In this document: positions 35,479-45,251 of the stretch, piece after piece
How the letters are laid out: every line of letters begins with the position of its first letter
How positions within the stretch are numbered: the stretch's first letter is position 1
DNA from: JACKOB01 sp024234575
GTDB taxonomy: Bacteria > Pseudomonadota > Gammaproteobacteria > Pseudomonadales > Oleiphilaceae
Reading direction: 5' to 3'
NCBI GenBank assembly: GCA_051208035.1
Contig: JBPJFZ010000008.1
Coordinates: 1-64,000 of the forward strand
Length of the DNA: 64,000 bases
The notes under the pieces: generated by a model
Database searches by the model: none
Told to the model about the DNA's origin: nothing
The model's input: only the letters and a program-made list of their open reading frames with translations
Program-made: the position numbers and the translations under genes

Positions 35479-38208
35479 ATGTTGACATCACTTGTAAAGA
35501 AAGTTTTTGGTAGTAAAAACGCGCGTGAAATAAAGCGTATGAACAAAATTGTTAGCAAAGTTAGCGCGTTCGAGGAACAAATCTCGGCGCTCGATGATGC
35601 TGCCTTGCGGGAAAAAACAAGTATTTTCAAAGAGCGGCTTTCTGCCGGAGAGTCTCTTGACCAGGTCCTTCCTGAAGCCTTTGCGGTGGTGAGGGAGGCG
35701 GGTAAACGAACCATGGGGATGCGTCACTTCGATGTGCAAATGGTGGGCGGTATCACCTTGCATGAAGGGCATATTGCCGAGATGAGAACCGGTGAAGGTA
35801 AAACACTGGTAGCAACACTTGCCTGTTATCTCAATGCTCTTTCCGGTAAAGGGGTACACGTGGTGACGGTAAACGATTACCTGGCCAGGCGTGATGCTAA
35901 CTGGATGAGACCGCTTTACGAATTTTTAGGTCTGACCGTGGGTATTATAACTTCCGGCCAGCCTCCTGCCGATAAAAAGGCCGCTTATGCAGCCGATATC
36001 ACCTACGGCACGAACAATGAATTTGGTTTTGATTATCTGCGCGATAATATGGCCTTCAGCATTAATGATAAGGTGCAGCGTGGCCTGAATTTTGCGATTG
36101 TCGATGAGGTCGACTCAATATTGATTGACGAAGCGCGGACGCCTCTGGTTATTTCCGGCGCCGTCGAAGATAGTTCTAAAATGTACAAGCAGATTAATGC
36201 TTTGGTGCCATTGATCAAGCAGGCTGAGCTTGATGAAGCGGGTGAGCCGGGGGGTGGGCATTTTACGATTGACGAAAAGTCTAAGTCGGTTGAACTGACA
36301 GAAGCAGGACATCTGTATATTGAAGAATTACTTCTCGAAAAGGGGTTGCTTCAGGATGGTGACAGTCTTTATTCAGCGTCAAATCTAGGCCTTTTACATC
36401 ATATATACTCTGCTTTGCGAGCACATAATCTGTATCAGAAAGACGTTGATTATATTGTGCAGAACGGACAAGTGGTCATTGTCGATGAGCATACCGGCAG
36501 AACCATGCCTGGCCGACGTTGGGGGGATGGGCTGCATCAGGCCATCGAAGCTCGTGAAAACGTGCAGATTCAGGCGGAAAGCCAGACTTTGGCCTCAACA
36601 ACGTTCCAGAACTACTTCCGTATTTACGAAAAGCTCGCAGGCATGACAGGTACGGCAGATACCGAAGCTTACGAGTTTAGACAAATATACGGGCTGGACG
36701 TAGTTGTCATTCCAACGAACAAGCCTATTCAGCGAAAAGACTTTAATGATTTGGTGTATCTATCCCAGGAAGAGAAGTTCCAGGCGATTATTGATGAGGT
36801 GAAAGATACTGTTGCTGAAGAACGCCCGGTTCTGGTGGGCACGGCATCTATCGAAGCGTCAGAATACCTGTCAGCGTTGTTGAAAAAGGCAGGCATTAAG
36901 CACAATGTACTTAATGCCAAGCAGCATGATCAAGAAGCTCACATAATTGCCCAGGCTGGTCGCCCTGGTTCGGTGACAATTGCTACCAACATGGCTGGCC
37001 GAGGAACCGATATCGTTCTGGGAGGGAGTTGGGAGGCAGAAATCAAGGCACTTGAAAGCCCCTCCTCCGAAGCGGTTGCGGAAATAAAGAGAGAGTGGCA
37101 GAAGCGACATGATGCTGTGCTGCAGGCAGGAGGTTTGCACATCATTGGTACGGAACGACATGAGTCCCGGCGAATAGATAATCAGTTGCGAGGACGCGCT
37201 GGTCGTCAGGGTGATTCAGGATCCAGCCGATTCTTTTTATCACTCGAAGATAATTTGATGCGTATTTTTGCCTCGGATCGTGTCAAAAATATTATGCAGG
37301 CCCTTGGCATGCAGAAAGGTGAGGCCATAGAGCATCGCATGGTCAGTAATGCCATTGAGAAAGCACAGCGGAAAGTAGAAGGCCGTAACTTTGATATTCG
37401 TAAGACTCTGCTTGAATATGACGATGTCGCTAATGACCAGCGCCGGGTGGTATACGAGCAGCGTAACGAAGTGATGGAGACAGACGATGTTTCCGATATG
37501 ATTAAAGCAATTCGCGCAGATGTTGTCGAATCGATGATCAGCGACTATATCCCTCCGCAAAGTGTTGAAGAACAGTGGGATATTGCGGGACTTGAGCGTC
37601 ACTTGGAATCTGAAGCGGCGGTGAAACTGCCGGTTCAGGAGTGGTTGGATCAAGACGATAAGTTACACGAAGAACTCTTGCGCCAGAAGATTCTTCAGAG
37701 TGTTGAAGAAGCATATGCGGCGAAGGAAGGTGTAGTGGGGGCTCCTACTATGCGCAATTTCGAAAAGCAGATCTTTTTACAGATTCTTGATACGCTTTGG
37801 AAAGAGCATCTGGCCGCCATGGATAACCTTCGGCGCGGTATTCATTTACGTGGGTATGCCCAGAAAAATCCCAAGCAGGAATATAAGCGAGAAGCATTTA
37901 ACCTTTTCGAAACAATGCTCGATACGCTGAAGCATGATGTGATTCGTGTGACTTGTCATGTACAGGTGCAAAAGCCTGAGCAGGTAGAAGAAGTTGAGCG
38001 TCGTCGCCGTGAAGAAATCGAGCGCCAGTTACAGAGCGCTGAAAATCGACACGCAGAAAACCCTGAAGGAGATGGCGGTGCAGATGTTGCGGCTACGAAC
38101 GAATCGCAAGAGCCTTATATGCGTCAGGAGAAAAAGGTCGGACGTAATGAGCCATGTCCGTGTGGTTCAGGTAAAAAATACAAACAATGTCATGGACAGG
38201 TTGGCTAG
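35479..38208 (+). CDS. secA: Protein translocase ATPase SecA
   Basis: The motor that pushes unfolded preproteins through SecYEG. At 909 residues it is full length. Nucleotide-binding motifs are GEGKT (from residue 105) and DEVDS (209-213), and DYLRDNMAF and GTDIVLGG lie in the helicase core. The C-terminus carries the zinc-binding, SecB-interacting tail CPCGSGKKYKQCH. It starts MLTSLVKKVFGSKN, as in E. coli. Confidence 0.98.
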   Translation: MLTSLVKKVFGSKNAREIKRMNKIVSKVSAFEEQISALDDAALREKTSIFKERLSAGESLDQVLPEAFAVVREAGKRTMGMRHFDVQMVGGITLHEGHIAEMRTGEGKTLVATLACYLNALSGKGVHVVTVNDYLARRDANWMRPLYEFLGLTVGIITSGQPPADKKAAYAADITYGTNNEFGFDYLRDNMAFSINDKVQRGLNFAIVDEVDSILIDEARTPLVISGAVEDSSKMYKQINALVPLIKQAELDEAGEPGGGHFTIDEKSKSVELTEAGHLYIEELLLEKGLLQDGDSLYSASNLGLLHHIYSALRAHNLYQKDVDYIVQNGQVVIVDEHTGRTMPGRRWGDGLHQAIEARENVQIQAESQTLASTTFQNYFRIYEKLAGMTGTADTEAYEFRQIYGLDVVVIPTNKPIQRKDFNDLVYLSQEEKFQAIIDEVKDTVAEERPVLVGTASIEASEYLSALLKKAGIKHNVLNAKQHDQEAHIIAQAGRPGSVTIATNMAGRGTDIVLGGSWEAEIKALESPSSEAVAEIKREWQKRHDAVLQAGGLHIIGTERHESRRIDNQLRGRAGRQGDSGSSRFFLSLEDNLMRIFASDRVKNIMQALGMQKGEAIEHRMVSNAIEKAQRKVEGRNFDIRKTLLEYDDVANDQRRVVYEQRNEVMETDDVSDMIKAIRADVVESMISDYIPPQSVEEQWDIAGLERHLESEAAVKLPVQEWLDQDDKLHEELLRQKILQSVEEAYAAKEGVVGAPTMRNFEKQIFLQILDTLWKEHLAAMDNLRRGIHLRGYAQKNPKQEYKREAFNLFETMLDTLKHDVIRVTCHVQVQKPEQVEEVERRRREEIERQLQSAENRHAENPEGDGGADVAATNESQEPYMRQEKKVGRNEPCPCGSGKKYKQCHGQVG

Positions 38209-38227
38209 CTTGGTGGCTATGACGAGT

Positions 38228-38253
38228 AAAGCCTCCTAGTGAGGCTTTTTTTT
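38228..38253 (+). terminator. Rho-independent terminator of secA
   Basis: AAAGCCTC (38228-38235) and GAGGCTTT (38241-38248) form an 8-bp stem with a CTAGT loop, followed by a run of T residues to 38253. Confidence 0.92.
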
Positions 38254-38326
38254 GGTCGCTTTTTGGGGCTTTCTTTGATGGGCAAATAGCGATATTGGCA
38301 AAAATTAACTGATAAAGAGAATGAAT

Positions 38327-39544
38327 ATGGCTGTTGGTATTTCTAAATTACCTGAGTTCACACCTGTAAAAGGTTTGCGTATAGGGGTGGCCTCTGCAGG
38401 TATCAAAAGAGTTGGCAGAAAAGATATAGTGTTAATGGAGATTGATAGCGGGGCTACCACCTCTGCGGTGTTCACACTTAATCAATTTTGTGCGGCACCT
38501 GTGCAGCTATCGAAGAAGCACTTAGCCGCAGCACCCACACGTTATTTATTAATTAATACTGGCAACGCCAATGCAGGAACCGGCAGTCGCGGCATGGCTG
38601 ATGCACAGCGCACCTGTAACGTACTGGCTGAGAAAACTGGCGTAAGTCCTGAGGCAGTTTTGCCTTTTTCGACTGGCGTAATTGGTGAATATCTACCAGT
38701 GGATAAGGTTGTCAATGCATTGGATGATGCGATAGCTAATTTAAGCGATAACGCTTGGGCGTTGGCGGCTGAAGGTATTATGACTACGGACACTCGCCCT
38801 AAGGGTGTTTCGCGGAAGATTGAGCTTTCTGTTGGAACGATCACTTTGGCGGGGATCAGCAAAGGGGCGGGTATGATTTGCCCCAATATGGCGACTATGT
38901 TGGGTTATATCGCCTGCGATGCAAAAGTATCTCAGGCAGCGCTGGACAAGATTTTAACCAATGCAGTTAACGCATCATTTAATCGGATAACTATTGACGG
39001 TGATACCTCTACAAATGACTCATGTGTGCTCATTGCTACAGGTAAAGCAGGAGATGCGGAGGTTGCAGAAGGATCGGCAGACTATGCACTTCTCAGTGCG
39101 GCGGTTACCGAGGCATTTCGTGAGTTGGCGCAAGCGATCGTGCGCGACGGTGAAGGGGCTACAAAGTTTATAACCATTACGGTTGAAGGAGCGCAAACAA
39201 GCAGTGATGCCCTCAAAGTTGGCTACGCTATTGCTCATTCGCCTCTGGTGAAAACAGCATTGTTTGCCTCTGACCCAAATTGGGGACGCATTTTGGCGGT
39301 GGTGGGGCGCGCAGGTCTTGATAAGCTGGATATCGACAGCGTCAATATCAAGTTGGATGATGTCTGCATTGTTGATAAAGGCGAGAAATCAGCAAGCTAT
39401 ACCGAGGCCCTTGGTAAGGCGGTGATGTCTAAGGAGGAGATTCTGATCCGTGTAAATCTTGGGGCTGGCGACGCGGCAGAGACGATCTGGACGACAGATT
39501 TATCGCACGAGTATGTGACGATTAACGCTGAATACAGAACCTGA
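38327..39544 (+). CDS. argJ: Glutamate N-acetyltransferase / amino-acid acetyltransferase ArgJ
   Basis: Recycles the acetyl group in arginine biosynthesis by moving it from N-acetylornithine to glutamate. This ornithine acetyltransferase cleaves itself before the nucleophile Thr190 in NMATMLGYIACDA. NTGNANAGTGSRGMADA and FSTGVIGEYLP are family segments. I chose the second ATG (38327), 6 bp behind AAAGAGA, giving 405 residues; the ATG at 38321 adds two. Acetyl-CoA use in addition (bifunctional form) cannot be decided by eye. Confidence 0.95.
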   Translation: MAVGISKLPEFTPVKGLRIGVASAGIKRVGRKDIVLMEIDSGATTSAVFTLNQFCAAPVQLSKKHLAAAPTRYLLINTGNANAGTGSRGMADAQRTCNVLAEKTGVSPEAVLPFSTGVIGEYLPVDKVVNALDDAIANLSDNAWALAAEGIMTTDTRPKGVSRKIELSVGTITLAGISKGAGMICPNMATMLGYIACDAKVSQAALDKILTNAVNASFNRITIDGDTSTNDSCVLIATGKAGDAEVAEGSADYALLSAAVTEAFRELAQAIVRDGEGATKFITITVEGAQTSSDALKVGYAIAHSPLVKTALFASDPNWGRILAVVGRAGLDKLDIDSVNIKLDDVCIVDKGEKSASYTEALGKAVMSKEEILIRVNLGAGDAAETIWTTDLSHEYVTINAEYRT

Positions 39545-39560
39545 GTGACTTGAACTCAAT

Positions 39561-40553
39561 ATGCCGATAAAGCGTATAAAAGTTGCTGTTGGGGTCATTG
39601 AAAGAAACGGACTGTTCTTTGTTGCCAAGCGTCCAGATCATGTGCATCAGGGTGGGTTGTGGGAGTTCCCTGGTGGCAAAGTGGAGTCCGGTGAAGTGGT
39701 TCAGCAGGCACTTGCTCGCGAGCTTCATGAAGAGTTAGGTATTGATGTTGACCAGGCGGCAATGTCGCCCTTGATAAAAGTATCCCATGATTACGAGGAT
39801 AAGTCGGTCGAGCTGGATGTCTGGCGAGTCCAAAAGTTTTTAGGGGAGCCGCACGGCAAAGAAGGGCAGTTAGTTAAGTGGGTTTCGACCCGTGATTTGA
39901 AAACGCTGGATTTTCCGGCCGCAAATGTGCCGATTGTCAGTGCTGTTTGTTTGCCAGAAACGTACCTCATTACTGGCGAATACTTAACGCCTGCTGAATG
40001 TATCCGAAAATTAGAGCATGTGTTTTTAGGGTATCGACCTGGTGCTGCAAGGTTACGTGGTGCGAATCGGGCAGATTATCCCGCGTTGGGGCAACGCTTT
40101 GTCGATTTGTGCGAAGCGAACGGTGTGCTTCCTGTGTTGGATTGGTACGAAGGTGTGACGACGTCCAAAGCGGCTGGTGTACATTTTACAGCGGCGCAAC
40201 TGGCGGAAATTATCACAGTGGCATCGGGACCACTGGCGGGAGATTTTCATCGGTTAGGGCGTTTGCATAAATGGCGCGGGGTATCCTGTCACTCACTTGA
40301 CGAAGTCTTGCAGGCACAGGAAATCGGCGCTGATTTTGTCACGTTATCCCCCATTAAAAATACTCCGACACACCCTGAAGTCGCCGGTATGGGGTGGCCA
40401 AAGTTTACGGATATAGTGGCTCATGTGCGTGTTCCTGTATTTGCCTTAGGAGGCGTCTCTGAGACAGATTTGGCAACCGTTCGCGAGGCTGGTGGCGCAG
40501 GTGTAGCAGGTATTGGAGCATGGTGGCCTGCCTGGTCTTGCGCTGATGAGTGA
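39561..40553 (+). CDS. mutT: Nudix hydrolase fused to a thiamine-phosphate-synthase-like domain (MutT)
   Basis: The N-terminal half is an 8-oxo-dGTP diphosphatase with a perfect Nudix box (residues 39-61: G-x5-E-x7-REL-x-EE-x-GI). From about 140 the protein continues as a ThiE/TenI-like barrel ending ALGGVSETDLATVREAGGAG, with VTLSPIKNTPTHP in it. Such MutT-ThiE-like fusions occur in gammaproteobacteria next to secA and argJ. The C-terminal domain's function is unknown, and I would not assume thiamine synthesis. It starts 16 bp behind argJ. Confidence 0.9.
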   Translation: MPIKRIKVAVGVIERNGLFFVAKRPDHVHQGGLWEFPGGKVESGEVVQQALARELHEELGIDVDQAAMSPLIKVSHDYEDKSVELDVWRVQKFLGEPHGKEGQLVKWVSTRDLKTLDFPAANVPIVSAVCLPETYLITGEYLTPAECIRKLEHVFLGYRPGAARLRGANRADYPALGQRFVDLCEANGVLPVLDWYEGVTTSKAAGVHFTAAQLAEIITVASGPLAGDFHRLGRLHKWRGVSCHSLDEVLQAQEIGADFVTLSPIKNTPTHPEVAGMGWPKFTDIVAHVRVPVFALGGVSETDLATVREAGGAGVAGIGAWWPAWSCADE

Positions 40554-40652
40554 AGGCCCTGATACAGTGTGTTAATGTGGATACAGGTTCGCCTTTTCTT
40601 GGTTTTATAGAAGAGAAGATACGTATACTCTAGTAGATAGGAATGATTCTCT

Positions 40653-41129
40653 ATGATCGGTTTTACTCACTTGAATGATAAAGGTGAAGCGCACATGGTG
40701 GATGTGGCGGATAAGCCCGATACTACCAGGGTTGCTGTTGCCGAAGCATTTATTGCCATGCAGCCTGAGACCTTGGCGCTGATTGTTAGTGGCAAACACA
40801 AAAAAGGCGACGTTTTAGCAACTGCCAGAGTTGCCGGGATAATGGCTGCGAAGAAGTGCCCGGAATTGATCCCTTTATGCCATACACTCCTATTGACCTC
40901 GGTTAAGGTTGATCTGGTTCCTGATGAGCAAAATAATGGCGTATACATCGAAGCAACGTGCAAACTAAATGGTAAAACGGGTGTCGAAATGGAAGCGCTG
41001 ACGGCAGCAAGTGTGGCGGCGCTAACAATCTACGACATGTGTAAAGCTGTTGACCGGGGTATGGAAATTAAACACGTCAGACTAAATACCAAGCAGGGGG
41101 GGAAGTCAGGCTTGTGGCAGCGAACCTAG
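40653..41129 (+). CDS. moaC: Cyclic pyranopterin monophosphate synthase MoaC
   Basis: Second step of molybdenum-cofactor synthesis; it converts the MoaA product to cyclic pyranopterin monophosphate. The 158 residues contain GEAHMVDVADKPDTTRVA, KKGDVLATARVAGIMAAKK, IPLCHTLLL and GKTGVEMEALTAASVAALTI. It lies 40 bp before moaA. The 99-bp upstream gap is too short for a Moco riboswitch, and I saw no match to one. Confidence 0.96.
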   Translation: MIGFTHLNDKGEAHMVDVADKPDTTRVAVAEAFIAMQPETLALIVSGKHKKGDVLATARVAGIMAAKKCPELIPLCHTLLLTSVKVDLVPDEQNNGVYIEATCKLNGKTGVEMEALTAASVAALTIYDMCKAVDRGMEIKHVRLNTKQGGKSGLWQRT

Positions 41130-41178
41130 CCTAAGTCTTGAACCCGCTGTTTGTCCTAGTCTTTGCAGAGTGAGATGT

Positions 41179-42219
41179 ATGTCGCACCATTCAGAATTGC
41201 CTATCCCAAGCCGGCTGATTGATCAATTTGGCAGGCAAGTGACCTATGTTCGTATATCGGTGACAGACCGTTGTGACTTCAGGTGTGTCTACTGCATGCA
41301 CGAAGAAATGACGTTCTTACCCAGAGAGCAGATACTATCACTGGAAGAAATACAATTAGTAGCAGAATGCTTTGTAGAGATGGGGGTTCGCAAAATTCGG
41401 TTGACGGGTGGAGAGCCGCTAATTCGAAAGGATGTGACGCACCTTATTGATGCGCTTGGTGCCTTATCCGGTCTTAATGAGTTGACCCTGACTACCAATG
41501 GTTCGCAGCTGGTGCGATTGGCCCCCTCACTTTACCGTGCGGGTATCAGGCGCCTGAACATTAGCCTCGACAGCCTTCAGCCGAAAAAGTTTCGAGAGTT
41601 GACGCGAACTGGCGAGCTGCAGCTAGTGTTAGATGGTATCCAGGCGGCGAAGGAAGCAGGGTTTAAGCGTATTAAGCTTAATGCTGTGATTCTTAAGGGC
41701 CGTAATGATGATGAGGTAATCCCTCTCATCGAGTTTGCCAGAGCGGAAGGTCTGGATATCACCTTTATTGAAGAGATGCCGTTGGGGGAGATCTCCGAGC
41801 ATCATCGTGGAGAGTCTTTTTGCTCTAGTGCTGAGCTGCGCGAACTCATTAGTGCGAAATATGCTCTCTCACCAACCCCGGAAACCTCGGGTGGGCCATC
41901 AAAATACTATCAAATGAGTGACTCAAACTCGCGTATAGGTTTTATTTCTCCACACTCACATAATTTTTGTGGCGACTGCAATCGCGTGCGGGTGACTGTT
42001 GAAGGGCGATTACTGTTGTGTCTCGGTAATGAGCATTCGATTGACCTAAAGAGCATTCTGCGCTCTGGTAATCTGGCTTCGCAGACGGAAGTGCAGCAGG
42101 TTAAAACTGCATTAAAAAAGGCGATTGTTGCATCACTGGCAATGAAGCCTGAGCGCCATTATTTTGATAACAACGAAGAGCCACAGATCTTACGTTTCAT
42201 GAATATGACCGGCGGTTAG
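41179..42219 (+). CDS. moaA: GTP 3',8-cyclase MoaA
   Basis: The radical-SAM enzyme that starts molybdenum-cofactor synthesis from GTP. The N-terminal cluster is C32-x3-C36-x2-C39 (CDFRCVYC), the C-terminal cluster is C264-x2-C267-x13-C281, and the protein ends in the functionally important Gly-Gly. I used the ATG at 41179, giving 346 residues. A GTG three codons upstream is possible. It pairs with moaC, but no moaB, moaD or moaE lies in the window. Confidence 0.96.
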   Translation: MSHHSELPIPSRLIDQFGRQVTYVRISVTDRCDFRCVYCMHEEMTFLPREQILSLEEIQLVAECFVEMGVRKIRLTGGEPLIRKDVTHLIDALGALSGLNELTLTTNGSQLVRLAPSLYRAGIRRLNISLDSLQPKKFRELTRTGELQLVLDGIQAAKEAGFKRIKLNAVILKGRNDDEVIPLIEFARAEGLDITFIEEMPLGEISEHHRGESFCSSAELRELISAKYALSPTPETSGGPSKYYQMSDSNSRIGFISPHSHNFCGDCNRVRVTVEGRLLLCLGNEHSIDLKSILRSGNLASQTEVQQVKTALKKAIVASLAMKPERHYFDNNEEPQILRFMNMTGG

Positions 42220-42321
42220 GTTTCCTTACGCGGCGCGCTGGTTGTTGGGTGCGCGGTTGTGAGTGTTAATCAGTTATCATTTTGCTACAATTGCCGCCGC
42301 AGATTTTCTAGAGGATTTTTC

Positions 42322-42939
42322 GTGCCGTCAGTTCGTTACATAGCCAGTTGTGTGTTACCCACACCTTATGGCGAATTTAATATGCATGGTTTTGAAGAGA
42401 TGGAGACCGGCAAAGAACACATCGTTCTGTCGATGGGTGATGTCTCTGATGGCGAGCCGGTTTTAGCGAGAACTCACTCAGAGTGTCTAACCGGCGACGC
42501 ACTTTTTAGCATGCGCTGCGACTGTGGTTTTCAGCTTGAAGAAGCACTGCGCTCGATTGCGGAAAAGGGCCGGGGGGTGTTGCTCTATTTGCGTCAGGAG
42601 GGGCGAGGTATAGGTCTGCTGAATAAAATTCGCGCTTATCACCTGCAGGATTTGGGGGCGGATACGGTTGAGGCTAATGAAAAACTGGGCTTTGCCGCTG
42701 ATCTTCGAGACTACAGCATGTGTGAGGATATGCTTAGCCACCTAGGTATCAATAAAATTCGATTGATGACAAACAATCCCAGAAAGGTAGATGGTTTACG
42801 CAGCTACGGCATAGACATAGTCGAGCGCGTACCGCACCAGGTAGGTCGCAATCCTCATAATGAGGGATATCTCAATACCAAGGCTAGCAAATTGGGTCAT
42901 TTTTTGGTGTCGCACCAGGACGATGATCCGCAAGAGTAA
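42322..42939 (+). CDS. ribA: GTP cyclohydrolase II
   Basis: Opens GTP to the first riboflavin intermediate. The zinc ligands C55, C66 and C68 lie in HSECLTGDALFSMRCDCG, followed by YLRQEGRGIGLLNKI and LMTNNPRKVDGL. I chose the GTG at 42322 (GAGG 7 bp upstream), giving 205 residues and the same N-terminal frame as E. coli. A start at 42259 adds 21 cysteine- and arginine-rich residues without match. This is the single-domain form, not a RibBA fusion. Confidence 0.95.
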   Translation: MPSVRYIASCVLPTPYGEFNMHGFEEMETGKEHIVLSMGDVSDGEPVLARTHSECLTGDALFSMRCDCGFQLEEALRSIAEKGRGVLLYLRQEGRGIGLLNKIRAYHLQDLGADTVEANEKLGFAADLRDYSMCEDMLSHLGINKIRLMTNNPRKVDGLRSYGIDIVERVPHQVGRNPHNEGYLNTKASKLGHFLVSHQDDDPQE

Positions 42940-42997
42940 GCCTGACACTACTCTATGTAGGTTACGTTAAAGGTTACTGCTATTTAAAAACTATTTG

Positions 42998-43031
42998 AAA
43001 AAGAATAAAGGGGCGCCTCTGTTCTGCGCCC
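42998..43031 (-). terminator. Rho-independent terminator of dxs
   Basis: GGGCGC (43011-43016) and GCGCCC (43026-43031) form the core stem. Read on the minus strand it is followed by CTTTATTCTTTTT, a U-rich tail. Flanking AAAGAA and TTCTTT can extend the stem, so it may also stop ribA transcripts. Confidence 0.75.
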
Positions 43032-43040
43032 TGATGTTCT

Positions 43041-44987
43041 TTAAATAGATGCGCTAATGGATGTAAGTGCTGTTGCTGGCACCTTCATGCCTGTTAGTCG
43101 ATTACGAATACTTTCTTTTATTCCCGCTGCATCGAGGCCACAATCGGCGTAAAGGCTAGCTTGCTTGCCATGATGAATAAACTTATCTGGCAAACCTAGT
43201 AACAGAGCAGGTTTAGCCAAGCCTTGGGACGCCAATACTTCCATGACTGCGCTGCCAGCCCCACCCATCACTGCATTTTCTTCAAGTGTCACGATCAGGT
43301 CATGTTGTGCCGCCATACGTGCAACCATATCGGTATCTATTGGCTTCACAAATCGCATATCGACAACGCTGGCGTCTAATTCTTCTGCTGCTGCAAGCGC
43401 CTGTGGAAGCAACGTACCAAACGACAATATTGCAACGGTCTTGCCTTCTCGCACTTGTCGGGCTTTTCCTAAGGGCAGTGCCTCCATGGTTTGCTGTACT
43501 GCAGCGCCACAACCGTTTCCTCGTGGGTATCTTACCGCCGCAGGGCCTTCAAACTGATAGCCTGTATAGAGCATTTGACGCGCTTCATTTTCATCTGATG
43601 GCGTCATAATAACCAGGTTGGGAATGCAGCGCATATATGATATGTCATAGCAGCCAGCATGCGTTGCACCGTCTTCTCCTACTAGTCCCGCGCGATCTAT
43701 GGCAAATAACACGTCCAGGTTTTGGATGGCGACGTCATGAACCAATTGATCGTAGGCGCGTTGCAGGAACGTTGAATAGATAGCGACAACGGGTTTGGCG
43801 CCATCACAGGCCATCCCTGCAGCAACGGTTACTGCATGTTGTTCGGCAATCGCCACATCGTGGTACCGGTCGGGAAAGCGTTGTGAAAAAGCGATCATAT
43901 CCGACCCTTCACACATTGCTGGTGTGATACCTACTAGCCTGTCATCGGCGTCGGCCATATCGCATAACCACTGACCGAAGATATTTGAGAATTTTTTCGG
44001 TGGTGAAAGCGGCGCGCTTTTAGGTACCGAAGCCTTTGCTTTGGGTTCTATTTTATTGATGGCGTGATAGCCAATAGGGTCGCGTTCAGCTGGTGCGAAA
44101 CCTTTGCCTTTTTTGGTGATGATATGTAAAAACTGAGGACCATCAAGCTCGGCGATATTTTGTAAGGTTTGCACTAATAGGGGCAGGTCATGTCCATCGA
44201 TAGGGCCAATGTAATTAAAACCCAGCTCTTCAAACAGTGTGCCTGGCGCCACCATGCCTTTCATGTGTTCTTCGGTACGCTTTGCCAGCTTTGTTAGCAG
44301 TGGCGATTCGCTCAGGGCCTTTTTTCCGGTATCACGCATGGAGTGATAAGCTTTGCTGGCAAGAATCTTAGCGAAATAATTCGACAGCCCGCCAACATTG
44401 TTGGAAATGGACATGTCATTATCATTTAAGACAACCAGTAGATTCGACTTTGTGTGTCCTGCATGATTGAGGGCTTCGAAAGCCATACCTGCTGTCATGG
44501 CGCCGTCACCGATAACAGCAATGCTTTTACGCTGTTGTCCTTGTAGTTTTGCGGCAAGTGACATGCCCAGCGCGGCGCTGATAGACGTACTGGAGTGGCC
44601 TACTCCAAAGGTGTCGTATTCGCTCTCATCTCTTTTAGGGAATCCTGATAGTCCTCCCTGCTGTCGAATCGTTGGCAGTTGTTCACGTCGGCCGGTAAGA
44701 ATTTTATGTGGATAGGCCTGGTGACCAACATCCCAAACCAGTCTGTCTTCAGGCGTATTAAATGCGTAGTGCAGAGCAACCGTCAGCTCGACAACCCCTA
44801 AACCTGCGCCAAAATGTCCACCACTTTGACCAACACTAAAAAGCAGATAAGCACGAAGTTCGTGCGCCAACTGCTGTAGCTGACCAATAGATAGCAAACG
44901 CAACTGGGCCGGGCCGTCAATTCTATCGAGCAACGGGGTATTGGGCCGAGTTAAGGGAATTTCCTGAAACACGTGTATATAGGGCAT
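43041..44987 (-). CDS. dxs: 1-deoxy-D-xylulose-5-phosphate synthase
   Basis: First enzyme of the MEP isoprenoid pathway, thiamine-diphosphate dependent. The 648 residues include GHFGAGLGVVELTVALHY, DVGHQAYPHKILTGRR, the cofactor motif GDGAMTAGMAFEALNHAG, LNDNDMSISNNVGG and the C-terminal transketolase domain. Encoded downstream of ispA on the same strand, separated by 264 bp. A TATAAT sequence on the minus strand (45120-45125) might belong to a separate dxs promoter. Confidence 0.97.
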   Translation of the reverse strand: MPYIHVFQEIPLTRPNTPLLDRIDGPAQLRLLSIGQLQQLAHELRAYLLFSVGQSGGHFGAGLGVVELTVALHYAFNTPEDRLVWDVGHQAYPHKILTGRREQLPTIRQQGGLSGFPKRDESEYDTFGVGHSSTSISAALGMSLAAKLQGQQRKSIAVIGDGAMTAGMAFEALNHAGHTKSNLLVVLNDNDMSISNNVGGLSNYFAKILASKAYHSMRDTGKKALSESPLLTKLAKRTEEHMKGMVAPGTLFEELGFNYIGPIDGHDLPLLVQTLQNIAELDGPQFLHIITKKGKGFAPAERDPIGYHAINKIEPKAKASVPKSAPLSPPKKFSNIFGQWLCDMADADDRLVGITPAMCEGSDMIAFSQRFPDRYHDVAIAEQHAVTVAAGMACDGAKPVVAIYSTFLQRAYDQLVHDVAIQNLDVLFAIDRAGLVGEDGATHAGCYDISYMRCIPNLVIMTPSDENEARQMLYTGYQFEGPAAVRYPRGNGCGAAVQQTMEALPLGKARQVREGKTVAILSFGTLLPQALAAAEELDASVVDMRFVKPIDTDMVARMAAQHDLIVTLEENAVMGGAGSAVMEVLASQGLAKPALLLGLPDKFIHHGKQASLYADCGLDAAGIKESIRNRLTGMKVPATALTSISASI

Positions 44988-45251
44988 CCAGCTATCTTAG
45001 TTTCTGTCGGTTTGACTTCGAGCCCAGGAAGTAGCTTCTGTAAATGCTTCCGGGCAGTATTACTTAGTTGGGCTGTTTGAAAAAGCGCGTAACGCTGCAA
45101 CAGCCAAATAGTCGCGAAGATTATACAGTATCAACCAAATTGGGGCATGTTTTTTATAACCAGGGGGCTCTTTCTGTGTTTGTTGCCCACTGTTATTGTG
45201 CAGCAATTGATGAATAAATGCTTTGCAAGGTGTTTTATTGCGTCTAAGCGG

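Noticed and set aside
45120..45148. dxs promoter on the minus strand
   Set aside because: TATAAT is perfect but no acceptable -35 lies 16-18 bp upstream; it is mentioned under dxs only.
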